Source: Chloracidobacterium sp. (GTDB taxonomy: Bacteria > Acidobacteriota > Blastocatellia > Pyrinomonadales > Pyrinomonadaceae). From it: a stretch of DNA of 64,000 nucleotides. The stretch covers positions 121,001 through 185,000 of the forward strand of contig JADJWM010000003.1 of assembly GCA_016716365.1 (NCBI GenBank), in the 5' to 3' direction. Within the stretch, counting starts at the first letter, position 1; each line of letters opens with the position of its first letter. This document shows positions 43,817 through 52,877 of the stretch, piece by piece. The notes below the pieces were generated by a model, which was not told the DNA's origin, searched no databases, and saw only the letters and a list, made by a program, of their open reading frames with translations. The position numbers and the translations under genes are program-made.

Positions 43817-44338
43817 ATGAGTATTGTATCTGACGTCCTGCAATCGACTACCGCGATCCTCAAGGGGATGAAGCGTACGCTGTCCGAGATCCCGCGAAAA
43901 AAGTGGACAGTTCAGTATCCGGATGAGCCGGTGACCGTCCAGCCCCGGTATCGCGGCCAGCATTTGCTGCACGTTGATGAAGCCGGGAAGGAAAAGTGCG
44001 TCGCATGCTATTTGTGTGCGGCGGCATGTCCTTCGGATTGTATTTACATCGAAGCCGAGACGGACCCGAGGCCCTATAATGAGCGGATCGGCCGTGATGA
44101 GAGATACGCCAAGGTCTATAATATCGATTACGGACGCTGTATCTTCTGTGGTTATTGTGTCGAGGCTTGCCCGAAAGATGCCATCACCCACGGATACAAT
44201 TTCGAGATATCGGTTTACAACCGTGCGGATCTTCTGAAGACCAAAGATGACCTGCTCATCACCAAGCAGAAGCAATCGAAAAACTATCGTGTTGCTCTTT
44301 CATCAGAGGACGTTGATTCAGAATTCAAGGTCGTGTAG
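43817..44338 (+). CDS. nuoI: NADH-quinone oxidoreductase subunit I
   Basis: 173 residues with two 4Fe-4S binding sets: CVACYLCAAACPSDCIYIEA (about 61) and CIFCGYCVEACPKDAITHGY (about 112), plus the N-terminal region of NuoI. In complex I this subunit carries clusters N6a and N6b. Other nuo genes are not adjacent, so it is a stand-alone copy. A weak ribosome site precedes ATG 43817; the next gene follows after 82 bases. Confidence 0.88.
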   Translation: MSIVSDVLQSTTAILKGMKRTLSEIPRKKWTVQYPDEPVTVQPRYRGQHLLHVDEAGKEKCVACYLCAAACPSDCIYIEAETDPRPYNERIGRDERYAKVYNIDYGRCIFCGYCVEACPKDAITHGYNFEISVYNRADLLKTKDDLLITKQKQSKNYRVALSSEDVDSEFKVV

Positions 44339-44420
44339 TTGCCGCCAGGGCAGTGCGGCACCCTTCTGGGACTCGTTTCGATTACGTTGGGCAGGTTTTC
44401 GGGCCTGTCCAATCTTTTTT

Positions 44421-45062
44421 ATGCAACGTGTGGGTAAGAGAGTAAGTAGCGAGAGGAGGATCCCGCCTACCCGGAAAGGCCGGGATCATGAGATCCGCGC
44501 ACGTGCGCTCAGGGAATTTGCAGGTCTTACGTCAGACGACCAGCGTCTTGATCCGTTCAAGCTTGCCCATCACGCGAGGTTAATGGTCATCGATTTCAAG
44601 CAAGTCCAAGGGGTCCTCAGCGTGGAGACGGTCACGGAATTACTTGACAACGCCAAAGACAGCTGGTCGGGCGGAGCGGCCTCGAAAGTCCTGCCCGGTG
44701 GCGAAAAGTTGATAGTCCTGAATCCGACTCACGGCAGAAACCGTCAAAGGGCCACCTTGATGGAGGAGATCTGTCACGTATTTCTGGGCCACACGGCAAG
44801 CAGGCTCGCGATACGAAAGAAAGACCGTAACGGAAACATCCTGGCTCGTGATTACCATGCCGATATCGAAGAAGAAGCTTATGCGACCGGCGCCGCCGCT
44901 TTGGTGCCCTTTGGCGGCCTAAGAGAAATGATCGAAAAAGGAAAGACCGCCCCTGAGATCGCCGGGCATTACGGCGTAAGCAAACCCCTCGTCGAATATC
45001 GTCTGAAGGTCTCGCGACTGTGGGATGAATACACCCGCAAGATCTTTCATGTAGGATCCTGA
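44421..45062 (+). CDS. ImmA/IrrE-type metallopeptidase-like protein with changed zinc motif
   Basis: 213 residues. The COG2856 peptidase region contains RATLMEEICHVFLGHTASR (about 111-129). The usual HExxH is EEICH here, so the first His ligand is replaced by Glu; later YHADIEEEAYATGAAALVPF supplies the helix with the third ligand. The C-terminal GKTAPEIAGHYGVSKPLVEY looks like a helix-turn-helix. ImmA-type proteins cleave repressors on damage signals; whether this one is active is open. Its TGA is followed at once by the ATG of the phosphatase gene. Confidence 0.72.
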   Translation: MQRVGKRVSSERRIPPTRKGRDHEIRARALREFAGLTSDDQRLDPFKLAHHARLMVIDFKQVQGVLSVETVTELLDNAKDSWSGGAASKVLPGGEKLIVLNPTHGRNRQRATLMEEICHVFLGHTASRLAIRKKDRNGNILARDYHADIEEEAYATGAAALVPFGGLREMIEKGKTAPEIAGHYGVSKPLVEYRLKVSRLWDEYTRKIFHVGS

Positions 45063-46352
45063 ATGGACGACCCAAACCAATCCAACCCGGATCCCCGGCC
45101 CAAGCTCTCGATGGTCGAGAAATTGAGGCTTCTTCTGGATATCACAAAGAAGATAAGCCGCTCTCTTGATCTGGACGAGGTGCTGAACCTCGTTATGGAC
45201 ACGCTCGGCTCGCTTCTTCCGTACGACGCAGCCGGGATCTATCTGATCGAGCATTCCGAGAAGGACGGCAATCCATATGTGTTCAAGTCAAAGGTTGTCC
45301 GAGGTTATGAGATCAGCTTCGAGCTGGTCGAACCCAGGTTAAAGATGGGTGAGGGGTTCCTTGGTACCGTCGCACAGACGGGCATGCCCATCATTTCGCC
45401 TGACGTCAGCAAGGACCATCGTTATTTCGCGGCTCGAAAGCGGACCCGGTCCGAGATGGTCGCCCCGATCATCTCGAATGACCGCGTGATCGGCGCTTTC
45501 GACCTTGAGAGCGACGAACTGAACGCCTATTCAGAAGACGACCTTTCTTTGCTTCAACTCCTTAGCTCGCAAGTCGCCATTATCATCGAAAAGGATCGCC
45601 TTTATGAGCAGGTGGTCAAGCAAAAAAGGCTCGAGGCACAATTAGAGATCGCACGGCAGGTCCAGCTCGAACTCCTTCCCGACAACTATCCTGAATACGA
45701 CAACTTCGACATAAGCGCCTATATATTCCCGACCGAAGAGGTCTCGGGTGATTATTACGACTGGGTGAAGATCTTCGACGACCAAATAGGCATTATAGTT
45801 GCAGATGCGGTCGGGAAGGGTGTTCCGGCTGCACTTCTGATGTCATTTCTTCGGGCTAGTTTGCGGGCGGGTGTGCAGGTAGGTTATGCACCGCACATCG
45901 CCCTGTCCAAGGTCAGCAAGCTGCTCTGGGATTCGACCGAAGACCACCAGTTTATCACTGCGATCTACGGTATTCTCGATACGACCAACAGGACTTTTGT
46001 ATATTCGAATGCCGGCCACAATCCCCCGCTCTTGATCAAACCGAACGGAGAATTTCGATTCGTCGAGTACGGAGATACGCCTCTCGGAATGTTCGAGGAT
46101 GCCTACTTTCACCAACATTTCATACGATTCGAAGTCGGACAGGTGATGGTCGTCTATACTGACGGGATCATCGAAGCCGCAGATGAAAGCGGCGAGGAGT
46201 ATGGATTGGAGCGGTTTGCCGAAAGGGTGCTCGAATGTATTGACCTGCCCGCCAAAGAGATGATCGATTTTATCCGAAAGGGCGTGGCTGATTTTACGGA
46301 TAGAAAGTTCCTGGACGATGACGGAACCCTCTTTATTGTAAAAGCTACCTAG
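45063..46352 (+). CDS. GAF-SpoIIE (PP2C) phosphatase, RsbU-like
   Basis: 429 residues. A GAF domain (about 15-175; MVAPIISNDRVIGAFDLESD) is linked by a coiled coil (KQKRLEAQLEIARQVQLELL) to a PP2C domain of the SpoIIE type, with metal Asp in VSGDYYDWVKIFDD, VADAVGKGVPAALL, and VVYTDGIIEAAD. It would dephosphorylate an anti-anti-sigma factor in a partner switch. It starts 0 bases after the IrrE-like gene, so the two are co-expressed. No kinase or STAS gene is adjacent. Confidence 0.9.
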   Translation: MDDPNQSNPDPRPKLSMVEKLRLLLDITKKISRSLDLDEVLNLVMDTLGSLLPYDAAGIYLIEHSEKDGNPYVFKSKVVRGYEISFELVEPRLKMGEGFLGTVAQTGMPIISPDVSKDHRYFAARKRTRSEMVAPIISNDRVIGAFDLESDELNAYSEDDLSLLQLLSSQVAIIIEKDRLYEQVVKQKRLEAQLEIARQVQLELLPDNYPEYDNFDISAYIFPTEEVSGDYYDWVKIFDDQIGIIVADAVGKGVPAALLMSFLRASLRAGVQVGYAPHIALSKVSKLLWDSTEDHQFITAIYGILDTTNRTFVYSNAGHNPPLLIKPNGEFRFVEYGDTPLGMFEDAYFHQHFIRFEVGQVMVVYTDGIIEAADESGEEYGLERFAERVLECIDLPAKEMIDFIRKGVADFTDRKFLDDDGTLFIVKAT

Positions 46353-46553
46353 AACGGGCCTCCACCCCTAATTTCCTTTCTGATCCCGCGGTGGCCGACG
46401 CGCCAACTTCCTCGAGATCGGCGTGTGACCCATCCGCTGCCGCGATCTGGCGATCATTAGCACGACCGCAAAAAAGGAAGGGCGCGGTCGGCCCCGATCT
46501 GCGATCGAATCCTTCCGCGCTCCTACTTTTGTTGAATTTTTAAAGTTGGCTTC
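46353..46553. other. Intergenic, about 200 bases, with imperfect stem
   Basis: It contains GGAAGGGCGCGG and, about 35 bases on, CCTTCCGCGC, which could pair as a terminator for the phosphatase gene; followed by TACTTTTGTTG. No gene seen. Confidence 0.4.
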
Positions 46554-46811
46554 TCAGTGAGCCTTTGCGGAACTGTGCAACGTTGCGCCGCCCGGAACCA
46601 CTGGTGATGTGTAATCCCCGTAATTTATCTTTCGGTTTTCAATCGAGAAAGCATAGATATCGAATCCGAATGCATCCAAAAGGTCGGTCAGCTCATTAGT
46701 TCTAAGGACGTACAGATTCGGGCTGAATCCGAGTTCCGATCGGATCTCAAGCAATCGTTCGATCACCTCGAGAGGTGCAAAACATTGAGTTGGGTCTTTA
46801 AGTGTCGCCAT
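46554..46811 (-). CDS. Hypothetical small protein
   Basis: 85 residues starting MATLKDPTQCFAPLEVIERL. Amino-acid composition is protein-like, with one charged helix (VIERLLEIRSELGF) and a mixed body (LRTNELTDLLDAFGFDIYAF). No ribosome site is convincing (GACGAACAC upstream), no family recognised. Could be a real small gene or chance. Confidence 0.4.
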   Translation of the reverse strand: MATLKDPTQCFAPLEVIERLLEIRSELGFSPNLYVLRTNELTDLLDAFGFDIYAFSIENRKINYGDYTSPVVPGGATLHSSAKAH

Positions 46812-47006
46812 CTGTGTTCGTCGTCAGATCGCCCATCAGGCGTTTTCGACATCGGTTTGATTGTGGCCGCCGCTCAAAGGTTGTTCGCATTCTTCAGACA
46901 ACCCTTTCGGCCGTTTCTCTCACTATCAGATAGAAGAACGAATAATTATTGATTTTTGCCTAAAAACGGCTTAGCATCTTACTAAAGCTCTTCCCAAGGA
47001 GATCAT

Positions 47007-48161
47007 ATGTTAAGGAATTTGACCCGGTCCCTATGCCTCATTATCGCGGCAGGGGCTCTTGCTTCGTCGGTCATCGGTCAGACCGAAGGCAGGATCACGC
47101 CAGCTTCAAGCAAATACGTTGTTTCGACAAATGCCGGGGCTGTCAATCTCGTTTCGGGCCAGGTCGGCGTCGTGCGGGAAGCGGGTGACAGCGGCCACCT
47201 GTTCAGCGGCGATTCTCTTGAGGTCGGCGACCGCGTTTCAACCGGAAGGAACGGTAAGGCCGAGATCCTCTTAAATCCTGGATCATACCTGCGTCTTGGT
47301 TCTCTCTCCGCGTTTGAGTTTAAGACAACGTCGCTTGAAGATCTTCAGATCAAGCTGCATTCCGGCAGCGCGGTGCTCGAGGTTTTTGCGACGGAGGACT
47401 TTGTTGTTTCTGTAACGACACCTAAGAGCAGCTTCAGGATCATCGATTCGGGGGTTTACCGCATCGATGTGGATGGGATGGGTGTCGGCAAGATCCAGGT
47501 TGAGAAAGGTAAGGCTGAACTGGGCGACCGCAATGCATCGGTGGTCAAATCCGGCCGCGAGGGCCTGGTCGCCGGCGGGAGTGCCAGTATCAAGAAGTTT
47601 GACCGCGGCGACCGTGACGAGTTGGATTCTTGGAGCAAAGGCCGCGCAAAGGAACTTGCAAAGCTCGTAGCGGGCCTCGATCGCAGCAACATGAGGACCT
47701 CGCTGATGAGGTCGTTCCTTGGCCGTCAGTGGGACCTCTATGGCTCGTTCGGATTGTGGATCTATGACCCGTTCCGCCGAAGCCATTGCTTCCTGCCTTT
47801 CGGCTGGGGCTGGGGGTCACCGTACGGTTACGGGTTCGGCTACAATATCTATTATTACAATCTTCCGCCGGTCGTCTTTACCCCGCCGCCTTCAGGCGTG
47901 ACGCCAGGTTCACCGGTTTTGACCGTAAAGCCGGGCAGGCAGCAGGGGGCACCGGTTAGACCGCCGTACACCCAGGTTCAAGGTTCCAGTGAATCGACCG
48001 GACGCAACATACGGACGAGCAAGCCGGGGCGCGGCATTGATCTCAACCCGTCGATGACGTCGGATCCGATCCGTTCCTCGTCGAGCACGATCTTTAGCCC
48101 GCCGTCCTCGGCGCCGGTGTCAGCTCCGATCCTGGATGCGAAACCCGGCCGAAAACCTTAA
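47007..48161 (+). CDS. Secreted FecR-domain protein with Tyr/Gly- and Pro-rich tail
   Basis: 384 residues with a signal peptide (SLCLIIAAGALASSVIGQ). A FecR-like beta domain (about 30-190: GDSLEVGDRVSTGRNGKAEI, LLNPGSYLRLGSLSAFEFKT, IQVEKGKAELGD) is followed by a helical segment (WSKGRAKELAKLVAGLDRSN) and a low-complexity Trp/Gly/Tyr region (GWGWGSPYGYGFGYNIYYYN) then PPPSG and Ser/Pro-rich tail with PGR motifs. Anti-sigma FecR function needs a partner sigma factor, which is absent, so a surface role is possible. Ribosome site AAGGAG. Confidence 0.82.
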   Translation: MLRNLTRSLCLIIAAGALASSVIGQTEGRITPASSKYVVSTNAGAVNLVSGQVGVVREAGDSGHLFSGDSLEVGDRVSTGRNGKAEILLNPGSYLRLGSLSAFEFKTTSLEDLQIKLHSGSAVLEVFATEDFVVSVTTPKSSFRIIDSGVYRIDVDGMGVGKIQVEKGKAELGDRNASVVKSGREGLVAGGSASIKKFDRGDRDELDSWSKGRAKELAKLVAGLDRSNMRTSLMRSFLGRQWDLYGSFGLWIYDPFRRSHCFLPFGWGWGSPYGYGFGYNIYYYNLPPVVFTPPPSGVTPGSPVLTVKPGRQQGAPVRPPYTQVQGSSESTGRNIRTSKPGRGIDLNPSMTSDPIRSSSSTIFSPPSSAPVSAPILDAKPGRKP

Positions 48162-48184
48162 ACAGGTGTAAATTTCAGAGATGA

Positions 48185-48215
48185 GGCGGGCCACCTGGCC
48201 CGCCTTTTCCTTTTT
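48185..48215 (+). terminator. Terminator after the FecR gene
   Basis: Perfect 8-bp stem GGCGGGCC-ACCT-GGCCCGCC followed by TTTTCC and seven T. It may also serve the convergent CPBP gene. Confidence 0.85.
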
Positions 48216-48238
48216 TTGGATGGATCGGTCCGCATTGT

Positions 48239-49132
48239 TTATCGGATCAACACTGTCGAGATCGATTCTGCAGACTGGCCGCTGATCCCAAAATAAGGCT
48301 CGATGATAAGAAGGACCGACTGAAAGGCGTTGAAGATCGTGTGAATGATCACGCAGGGAAGCAAGTTGCCAGTTCTCGCCCTGACCAGCGTGAGGATCAG
48401 GCTGAGCATTGTCAACAGGAACATCGTCGAAAAGCTAGGATAATACTGCGGCAGATGCACGAGAGCAAAAAGAAGGGTGACCAATCCGATCGCCGCGTTC
48501 ATTCCGACCGCCCTTTGCAACGCCGAATAGACCACGCCGCGATAGACCACTTCTTCCACGAGCGGGGCGGTGAAGGTCGCCATAAAAGCTACTAGAAAGA
48601 CAGCGTATCGCGAACTCTTGAGTATGCGGGTGAGCTCGTTTTCCTGCTCGGGAAAAATGGACCCGACAGCGGCCATGAACACAAAAAATCCGCCGAGGAT
48701 CAAGACATAGTGCCACCAAGCCATCCCACCGCCCCGCCAGCCGAGCATTTCGAAAAAGCTGAATCGGCGGCCGCCGGTCACCAATGGCCAGGCGATCAAA
48801 AGTGTCAGCAGGTGAGCCGGGATCACGGCTATTATCTGGATAATGATCGCCGTCGGATCGGTGGACAGCGATCTGATGACAGATTCGGCATCGGCACCGG
48901 CCTCGCCGTACCTGAGCGCATACGGCGCAAGGAAAAGAGCGGGCACCGTCACTATAAGCAGAACGCTGAGGAACCAAAAGCCGATCGCCAAACCCGGCCC
49001 CCAGGGAGGGTCGTTCGGGCCCGGTGCCTCCGGCCTGTTCGGCTCCGTCTCCAACCGGATCGGAGCCTCTTGTGATCCTGAAATGATCTCTGACACGATT
49101 GAAAGTGTATCGAATGGACCTTGAAGTTCCAA
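48239..49132 (-). CDS. CPBP-family intramembrane metalloprotease (CAAX-type)
   Basis: 297 residues with about seven membrane segments. The family motif EEVVYRGVVYSALQR (EExxxR, about 191) and the His of LLFALVHLPQYYP are visible, as is the third motif FNAF (NxxxH in relatives: IIHTIFNAFQ). Roles range from bacteriocin immunity to prenyl-protein processing; not assigned here. The N-terminal 45 residues are Pro-rich and cytoplasmic. Its divergent neighbour is kdsB. Confidence 0.88.
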   Translation of the reverse strand: MELQGPFDTLSIVSEIISGSQEAPIRLETEPNRPEAPGPNDPPWGPGLAIGFWFLSVLLIVTVPALFLAPYALRYGEAGADAESVIRSLSTDPTAIIIQIIAVIPAHLLTLLIAWPLVTGGRRFSFFEMLGWRGGGMAWWHYVLILGGFFVFMAAVGSIFPEQENELTRILKSSRYAVFLVAFMATFTAPLVEEVVYRGVVYSALQRAVGMNAAIGLVTLLFALVHLPQYYPSFSTMFLLTMLSLILTLVRARTGNLLPCVIIHTIFNAFQSVLLIIEPYFGISGQSAESISTVLIR

Positions 49133-49186
49133 GTTTTAGAACTTAGGTCTTGATAAGCGATCGGAATCGGTTTAATCTAGAATCCC

Positions 49187-50014
49187 GTGGAGCCTCACGG
49201 GGATGAACCCAAACAAAATGTGATCGCAATTATTCCGGCAAGGTTCGGCTCGACTCGTTTGCCGGGAAAGCTGCTGCTTGAGGTTGGCGGAAGGCCGTTG
49301 ATCCTGCATACGATGGATCGGGCCCAGAGGGCCCGGCATGTCGGAAGAGTGATCGTAGCAACCGACGATCTCCGTATAGAGAGAATCGTACTGGACGCCG
49401 GCGGCGAGGCCGTCATGACTTCGCCGGAGCACGCATCTGGAAGCGATCGGGTTGCCGAGGTCGCCGAGGGGCTGGCGGCAGGTTCCATCGTTGTCAACGT
49501 GCAGGGCGACGAGCCGCTTATCTCGCCGGAGACGATCGATCGAGCGGTCGAGGCCCTGTTGGAAGACGCGTCGGTGGATATCGCGACCACTTGCGAGCCG
49601 ATCGAAAGCCTTTCGGAATTGCTGGACGGCAATGTGGTCAAGGTTGTGACGAACGGCCACGGGGACGCCTTATATTTCTCCAGATCGCCGATCCCTTATC
49701 CGCGAGACGCTTCTTTGCGATCTGATGGTGACCCGAATAAGGCGATAACTAATAAGCCTGAACTGCTTGGGCTGTTCAAAAAGCACACGGGGCTCTACGC
49801 CTATCGGCGAGAGTTTCTGCTTAAGTTTACGTTGATGGAGCGTTCGGCACTTGAGAAGATCGAGATGTTGGAACAGCTTCGGGCGTTGGAGAATGGAGCA
49901 CGGATCAAGGTGGTCGAAGCGGCCGGTGCTTCAATTGGCGTTGATACGGCTGAGGACCTCGAGCGGGTAAGGGCGATCTTGGCCGACTCGGGGTCGAAGA
50001 CGACATTTGCCTAG
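49187..50014 (+). CDS. kdsB: 3-deoxy-manno-octulosonate cytidylyltransferase (CMP-Kdo synthetase)
   Basis: Up to 275 residues. VIAIIPARFGSTRLPGKLLL is the nucleotidyltransferase P-loop, with VNVQGDEPLISPETIDRAVE and FSRSPIPYPRD typical of KdsB. It activates Kdo with CTP for LPS core addition. Starts are GTG at 49187 or GTG at 49220 (which begins at IAIIPAR); neither has a good ribosome site and no in-frame ATG exists. It opens a cluster with pyrG (CTP source), kdsA and kdsC. Confidence 0.92.
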   Translation: MEPHGDEPKQNVIAIIPARFGSTRLPGKLLLEVGGRPLILHTMDRAQRARHVGRVIVATDDLRIERIVLDAGGEAVMTSPEHASGSDRVAEVAEGLAAGSIVVNVQGDEPLISPETIDRAVEALLEDASVDIATTCEPIESLSELLDGNVVKVVTNGHGDALYFSRSPIPYPRDASLRSDGDPNKAITNKPELLGLFKKHTGLYAYRREFLLKFTLMERSALEKIEMLEQLRALENGARIKVVEAAGASIGVDTAEDLERVRAILADSGSKTTFA

Positions 50015-50025
50015 AAGGTGTTTAT

Positions 50026-50301
50026 ATGAGCGATTGGGCCGGTTTGGGATTTTTGCTGCTCTTGTTGCTGGGAGCTTATTTCGGTCTGAGACAACTCGCA
50101 AATCCCAGACAGCGGACCGCTGAAGAATTTGAGCGAAACGCGTCCGAGAATACGACCATGCTTGGGGCGACGATGAATGCTCTCAATGAGCTGATGAACC
50201 CGGAGGCGGCAAAGGCGAAAGAGGTCCAAATGCAGATGAAAGACGGCCGTTATACAAAGAAACGGAGGGAAGGAAAGGCAGGCGGGGAAGACGGTACTTA
50301 G
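50026..50301 (+). CDS. Small membrane protein, unknown
   Basis: 91 residues: one N-terminal membrane segment (GLGFLLLLLLGAYFGLRQLA), a charged helix (RTAEEFERNASENTTMLGAT) and a Lys/Gly-rich basic tail. Ribosome site AGGTG lies 7 bases before the ATG. It sits between kdsB (11-base gap) and pyrG, in the same direction, so it may be co-expressed. No family recognised. Confidence 0.65.
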   Translation: MSDWAGLGFLLLLLLGAYFGLRQLANPRQRTAEEFERNASENTTMLGATMNALNELMNPEAAKAKEVQMQMKDGRYTKKRREGKAGGEDGT

Positions 50302-50366
50302 TATCTGCTTACCGACAACAGGGCGGAAACCGAACGGGGGAAAAGCATAGCGAGAAACGAGATCTT

Positions 50367-52070
50367 ATGACCAAATACATTTTTGTCACGGGCGGCGTGG
50401 TTTCGAGTTTGGGCAAGGGGCTGGCGGCGAGTTCGATCGGCTGTTTGCTCGAAGCCCGAGGGATGAAGGTTCAGATGATGAAGCTGGACCCGTATATCAA
50501 TGTCGATCCGGGCACGATGTCGCCGTTCCAGCACGGCGAGGTGTTCGTGACCGACGACGGGGCCGAGACCGACCTGGACCTCGGGCATTACGAAAGATTC
50601 ACAAATGCCAAGCTCTCGCAGGCGAACAACTGGACAAGCGGCCGCATTTATCTATCGGTGATCGAGAAGGAACGTCGTGGAGATTATCTCGGGAAAACGA
50701 TCCAGGTCATCCCGCATATTACCGATGAGATCAAAGCAGCGATCAGGGCAGTTGCCAAAGAACATGAACCCGACGTTTTGATCGTCGAGATCGGCGGTAC
50801 CGTCGGCGATATCGAGTCTCTGCCGTTCCTCGAAGCGATCCGCCAGATCGGCAATGAAGAGGGACATAGGAACGCAATTTTCGTCCACGTAACGCTCGTT
50901 CCGTATATCGCTGCCGCCGGAGAGCTTAAAACAAAGCCCACGCAGCACTCGGTCAAAGAGCTTCGAGAGATCGGTATCGCGCCCGACATTCTTTTGTGCC
51001 GGTCCGAGAGGACGCTTTCGATGGACCTTCGCCGTAAGATCGCCCTGTTTTGCAACGTTCAGGAGAACGCCGTCATTTCCGCGCTCGACGTGCCGACCAT
51101 CTACGAGGTGCCTCTTGCATTTCACGATCAGGGCCTCGACGAACTGATCGTTGACGACCTAGATCTAGACGAACAGTTCCCGCACCTCGATCTAAAGAAC
51201 TGGCGAGAGCTGGTCGCTACGATAAAGGACCCGACCGGCGGCTCGGTCCGGATCGCCATCGTCGGCAAGTACGTCGAGCTTGAAGATTCATATAAGTCCC
51301 TTCGAGAGGCGTTGACGCATGCCGGCGTGGCGAACAATCTTCGCGTGAACGTGACCTGGATCGAATCGGAAAACCTGATGAAGGACGATTACGAGACGGA
51401 GCTGCATGACTTCGACGCGATCCTGGTGCCGGGCGGGTTCGGTAAGCGGGGTATCTCGGGAATGCTTCGTGCGATCAAGTATGCCCGACGGTCCGGCACT
51501 CCATACTTCGGAATTTGCCTCGGAATGCAGACCGCTTGCATCGAATTTGCACGGAACGTCTGCGGTCTGAAGGACGCGGACTCGACCGAGTTTAACGAAG
51601 AGACGCCGTTTCCCATTATCTTCAAGCTTCGAGACCTTGTCGGTGTCGATGAGATGGGCGGTACCATGAGGCTCGGTGCGTGGGAGTGCGACCTCAAGGA
51701 GGATTCGCTCGCCCGCGAGATCTTCGGCGGCAGCGGACGCATCAGTGAGAGGCATAGACACCGGTTCGAGTTCAATCCTGAATTCAGGCCTGTCTTGGAA
51801 AAGGAGGGGCTTCGCTTCAGCGGGATCTCGCCGGATGGAAAGTTCGTGGAGATCATAGAGCTTGACCGGACCCAGCACCCGTTCTTTATCGCATGCCAAT
51901 TCCATCCGGAGTACAGATCGAAGCCGCTTGCCGCCCACCCGCTGTTTTCGGCGTTTGTTCACGCAGCCTGGGAGAATCGGCTTTCGAGCGAAAATCTCCA
52001 GCACGATGTTGCGAGCGACCGGCAGCCGCAGGCGGCCCCGTCCGAGTCTGCCAAAGAGACTGCCGGGTGA
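50367..52070 (+). CDS. pyrG: CTP synthase
   Basis: 567 residues. The synthetase domain starts KYIFVTGGVVSSLGKGLAAS and has PYINVDPGTMSPFQHGEVFV; the glutaminase domain has GFGKRGISGMLRAIKYARR, GICLGMQTACIEFARNVCG with the Cys nucleophile (about 391) and HPEY (about 517). It makes CTP from UTP and glutamine, supplying KdsB. A longer disordered tail follows. The start at 50367 is the canonical one. Confidence 0.95.
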   Translation: MTKYIFVTGGVVSSLGKGLAASSIGCLLEARGMKVQMMKLDPYINVDPGTMSPFQHGEVFVTDDGAETDLDLGHYERFTNAKLSQANNWTSGRIYLSVIEKERRGDYLGKTIQVIPHITDEIKAAIRAVAKEHEPDVLIVEIGGTVGDIESLPFLEAIRQIGNEEGHRNAIFVHVTLVPYIAAAGELKTKPTQHSVKELREIGIAPDILLCRSERTLSMDLRRKIALFCNVQENAVISALDVPTIYEVPLAFHDQGLDELIVDDLDLDEQFPHLDLKNWRELVATIKDPTGGSVRIAIVGKYVELEDSYKSLREALTHAGVANNLRVNVTWIESENLMKDDYETELHDFDAILVPGGFGKRGISGMLRAIKYARRSGTPYFGICLGMQTACIEFARNVCGLKDADSTEFNEETPFPIIFKLRDLVGVDEMGGTMRLGAWECDLKEDSLAREIFGGSGRISERHRHRFEFNPEFRPVLEKEGLRFSGISPDGKFVEIIELDRTQHPFFIACQFHPEYRSKPLAAHPLFSAFVHAAWENRLSSENLQHDVASDRQPQAAPSESAKETAG

Positions 52071-52085
52071 CGGAAAGCTGACCTT

Positions 52086-52877
52086 ATGCACGTGATCCTT
52101 CTGACGCACGGCGGCGCCGATCTTGTGATCGACCGATTGGCCCGGCTCGAAGGGGTCGAGGTCGCCGGCGTGTTCATCGAAAAGCGGGTTGCACCTGAGA
52201 GAGGCCCGATCGATAAGCTGAAGCGTTCGATCAAGTACGACGGAGTTTTGACAACGTTGGCGAAGGTCGGCCAGTTTCGCAACGGATCGGCGGCGGCCGC
52301 GGACCAGGCGGCGGACCTCACCCGCGAAGCGGCCGAGCGGCTCGGTATCCCAGTCTTCGACCTTGACGACTACCACGCTCCCGAGTCCATTGAAACGATC
52401 CGGTCTTCGAATGCCGACCTCGGCGTGATATTCGGGACGAACATAATCAAGGAGAGTGTGTTCTCTATTCCCAAGCTAGGGTCGATCAATCTTCATCAAG
52501 GGATGGCTCCCTTCTACCGAGGCGGCCCGCCAATGTTTTGGGAGTTGTATAATGGCGAAAAGGAGGTCGGACTGACGGTTCACTTCGTCGCGGCCAAGGT
52601 CGATACAGGTGACATCATAATGCAGAAAGCGATCCCTCTCGAGTATGATCCGGGATTCGGCCTTGATTTCGAGAGCTTTATATCCGATTTTCGTGCGAAG
52701 CTTCGCGGTGAAAGCGCATCGTTGATCTCCGAAGCGGTCTCGTCCATTGCTGCCGGGGTTCATATTCGCAACCCGCAGGATATTTCGCTTGGTAAACGAT
52801 ATCGGCTTCCGACAAAGAAAGAAAAGGACGAGCTTCGGCGACGCCTCAAGGAGCGTCTCGCAAAGGGGGCTTTATGA
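52086..52877 (+). CDS. Methionyl-tRNA formyltransferase-like formyltransferase, sugar or amine substrate likely
   Basis: 263 residues. The N-terminal half (MHVILLTHGGADLVIDRLAR) is divergent; the central motif SINLHQGMAPFYRGGPPMFW carries the Asn and His of the formyltransferase triad (about 139) and VDTGDIIMQKAI the Asp (about 180). Length and context suggest a formyltransferase of the sugar-modifying type (as in ArnA/WbkC) rather than Fmt, but the substrate is not known. Its stop overlaps the deacetylase start (ATGA). Confidence 0.82.
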   Translation: MHVILLTHGGADLVIDRLARLEGVEVAGVFIEKRVAPERGPIDKLKRSIKYDGVLTTLAKVGQFRNGSAAAADQAADLTREAAERLGIPVFDLDDYHAPESIETIRSSNADLGVIFGTNIIKESVFSIPKLGSINLHQGMAPFYRGGPPMFWELYNGEKEVGLTVHFVAAKVDTGDIIMQKAIPLEYDPGFGLDFESFISDFRAKLRGESASLISEAVSSIAAGVHIRNPQDISLGKRYRLPTKKEKDELRRRLKERLAKGAL

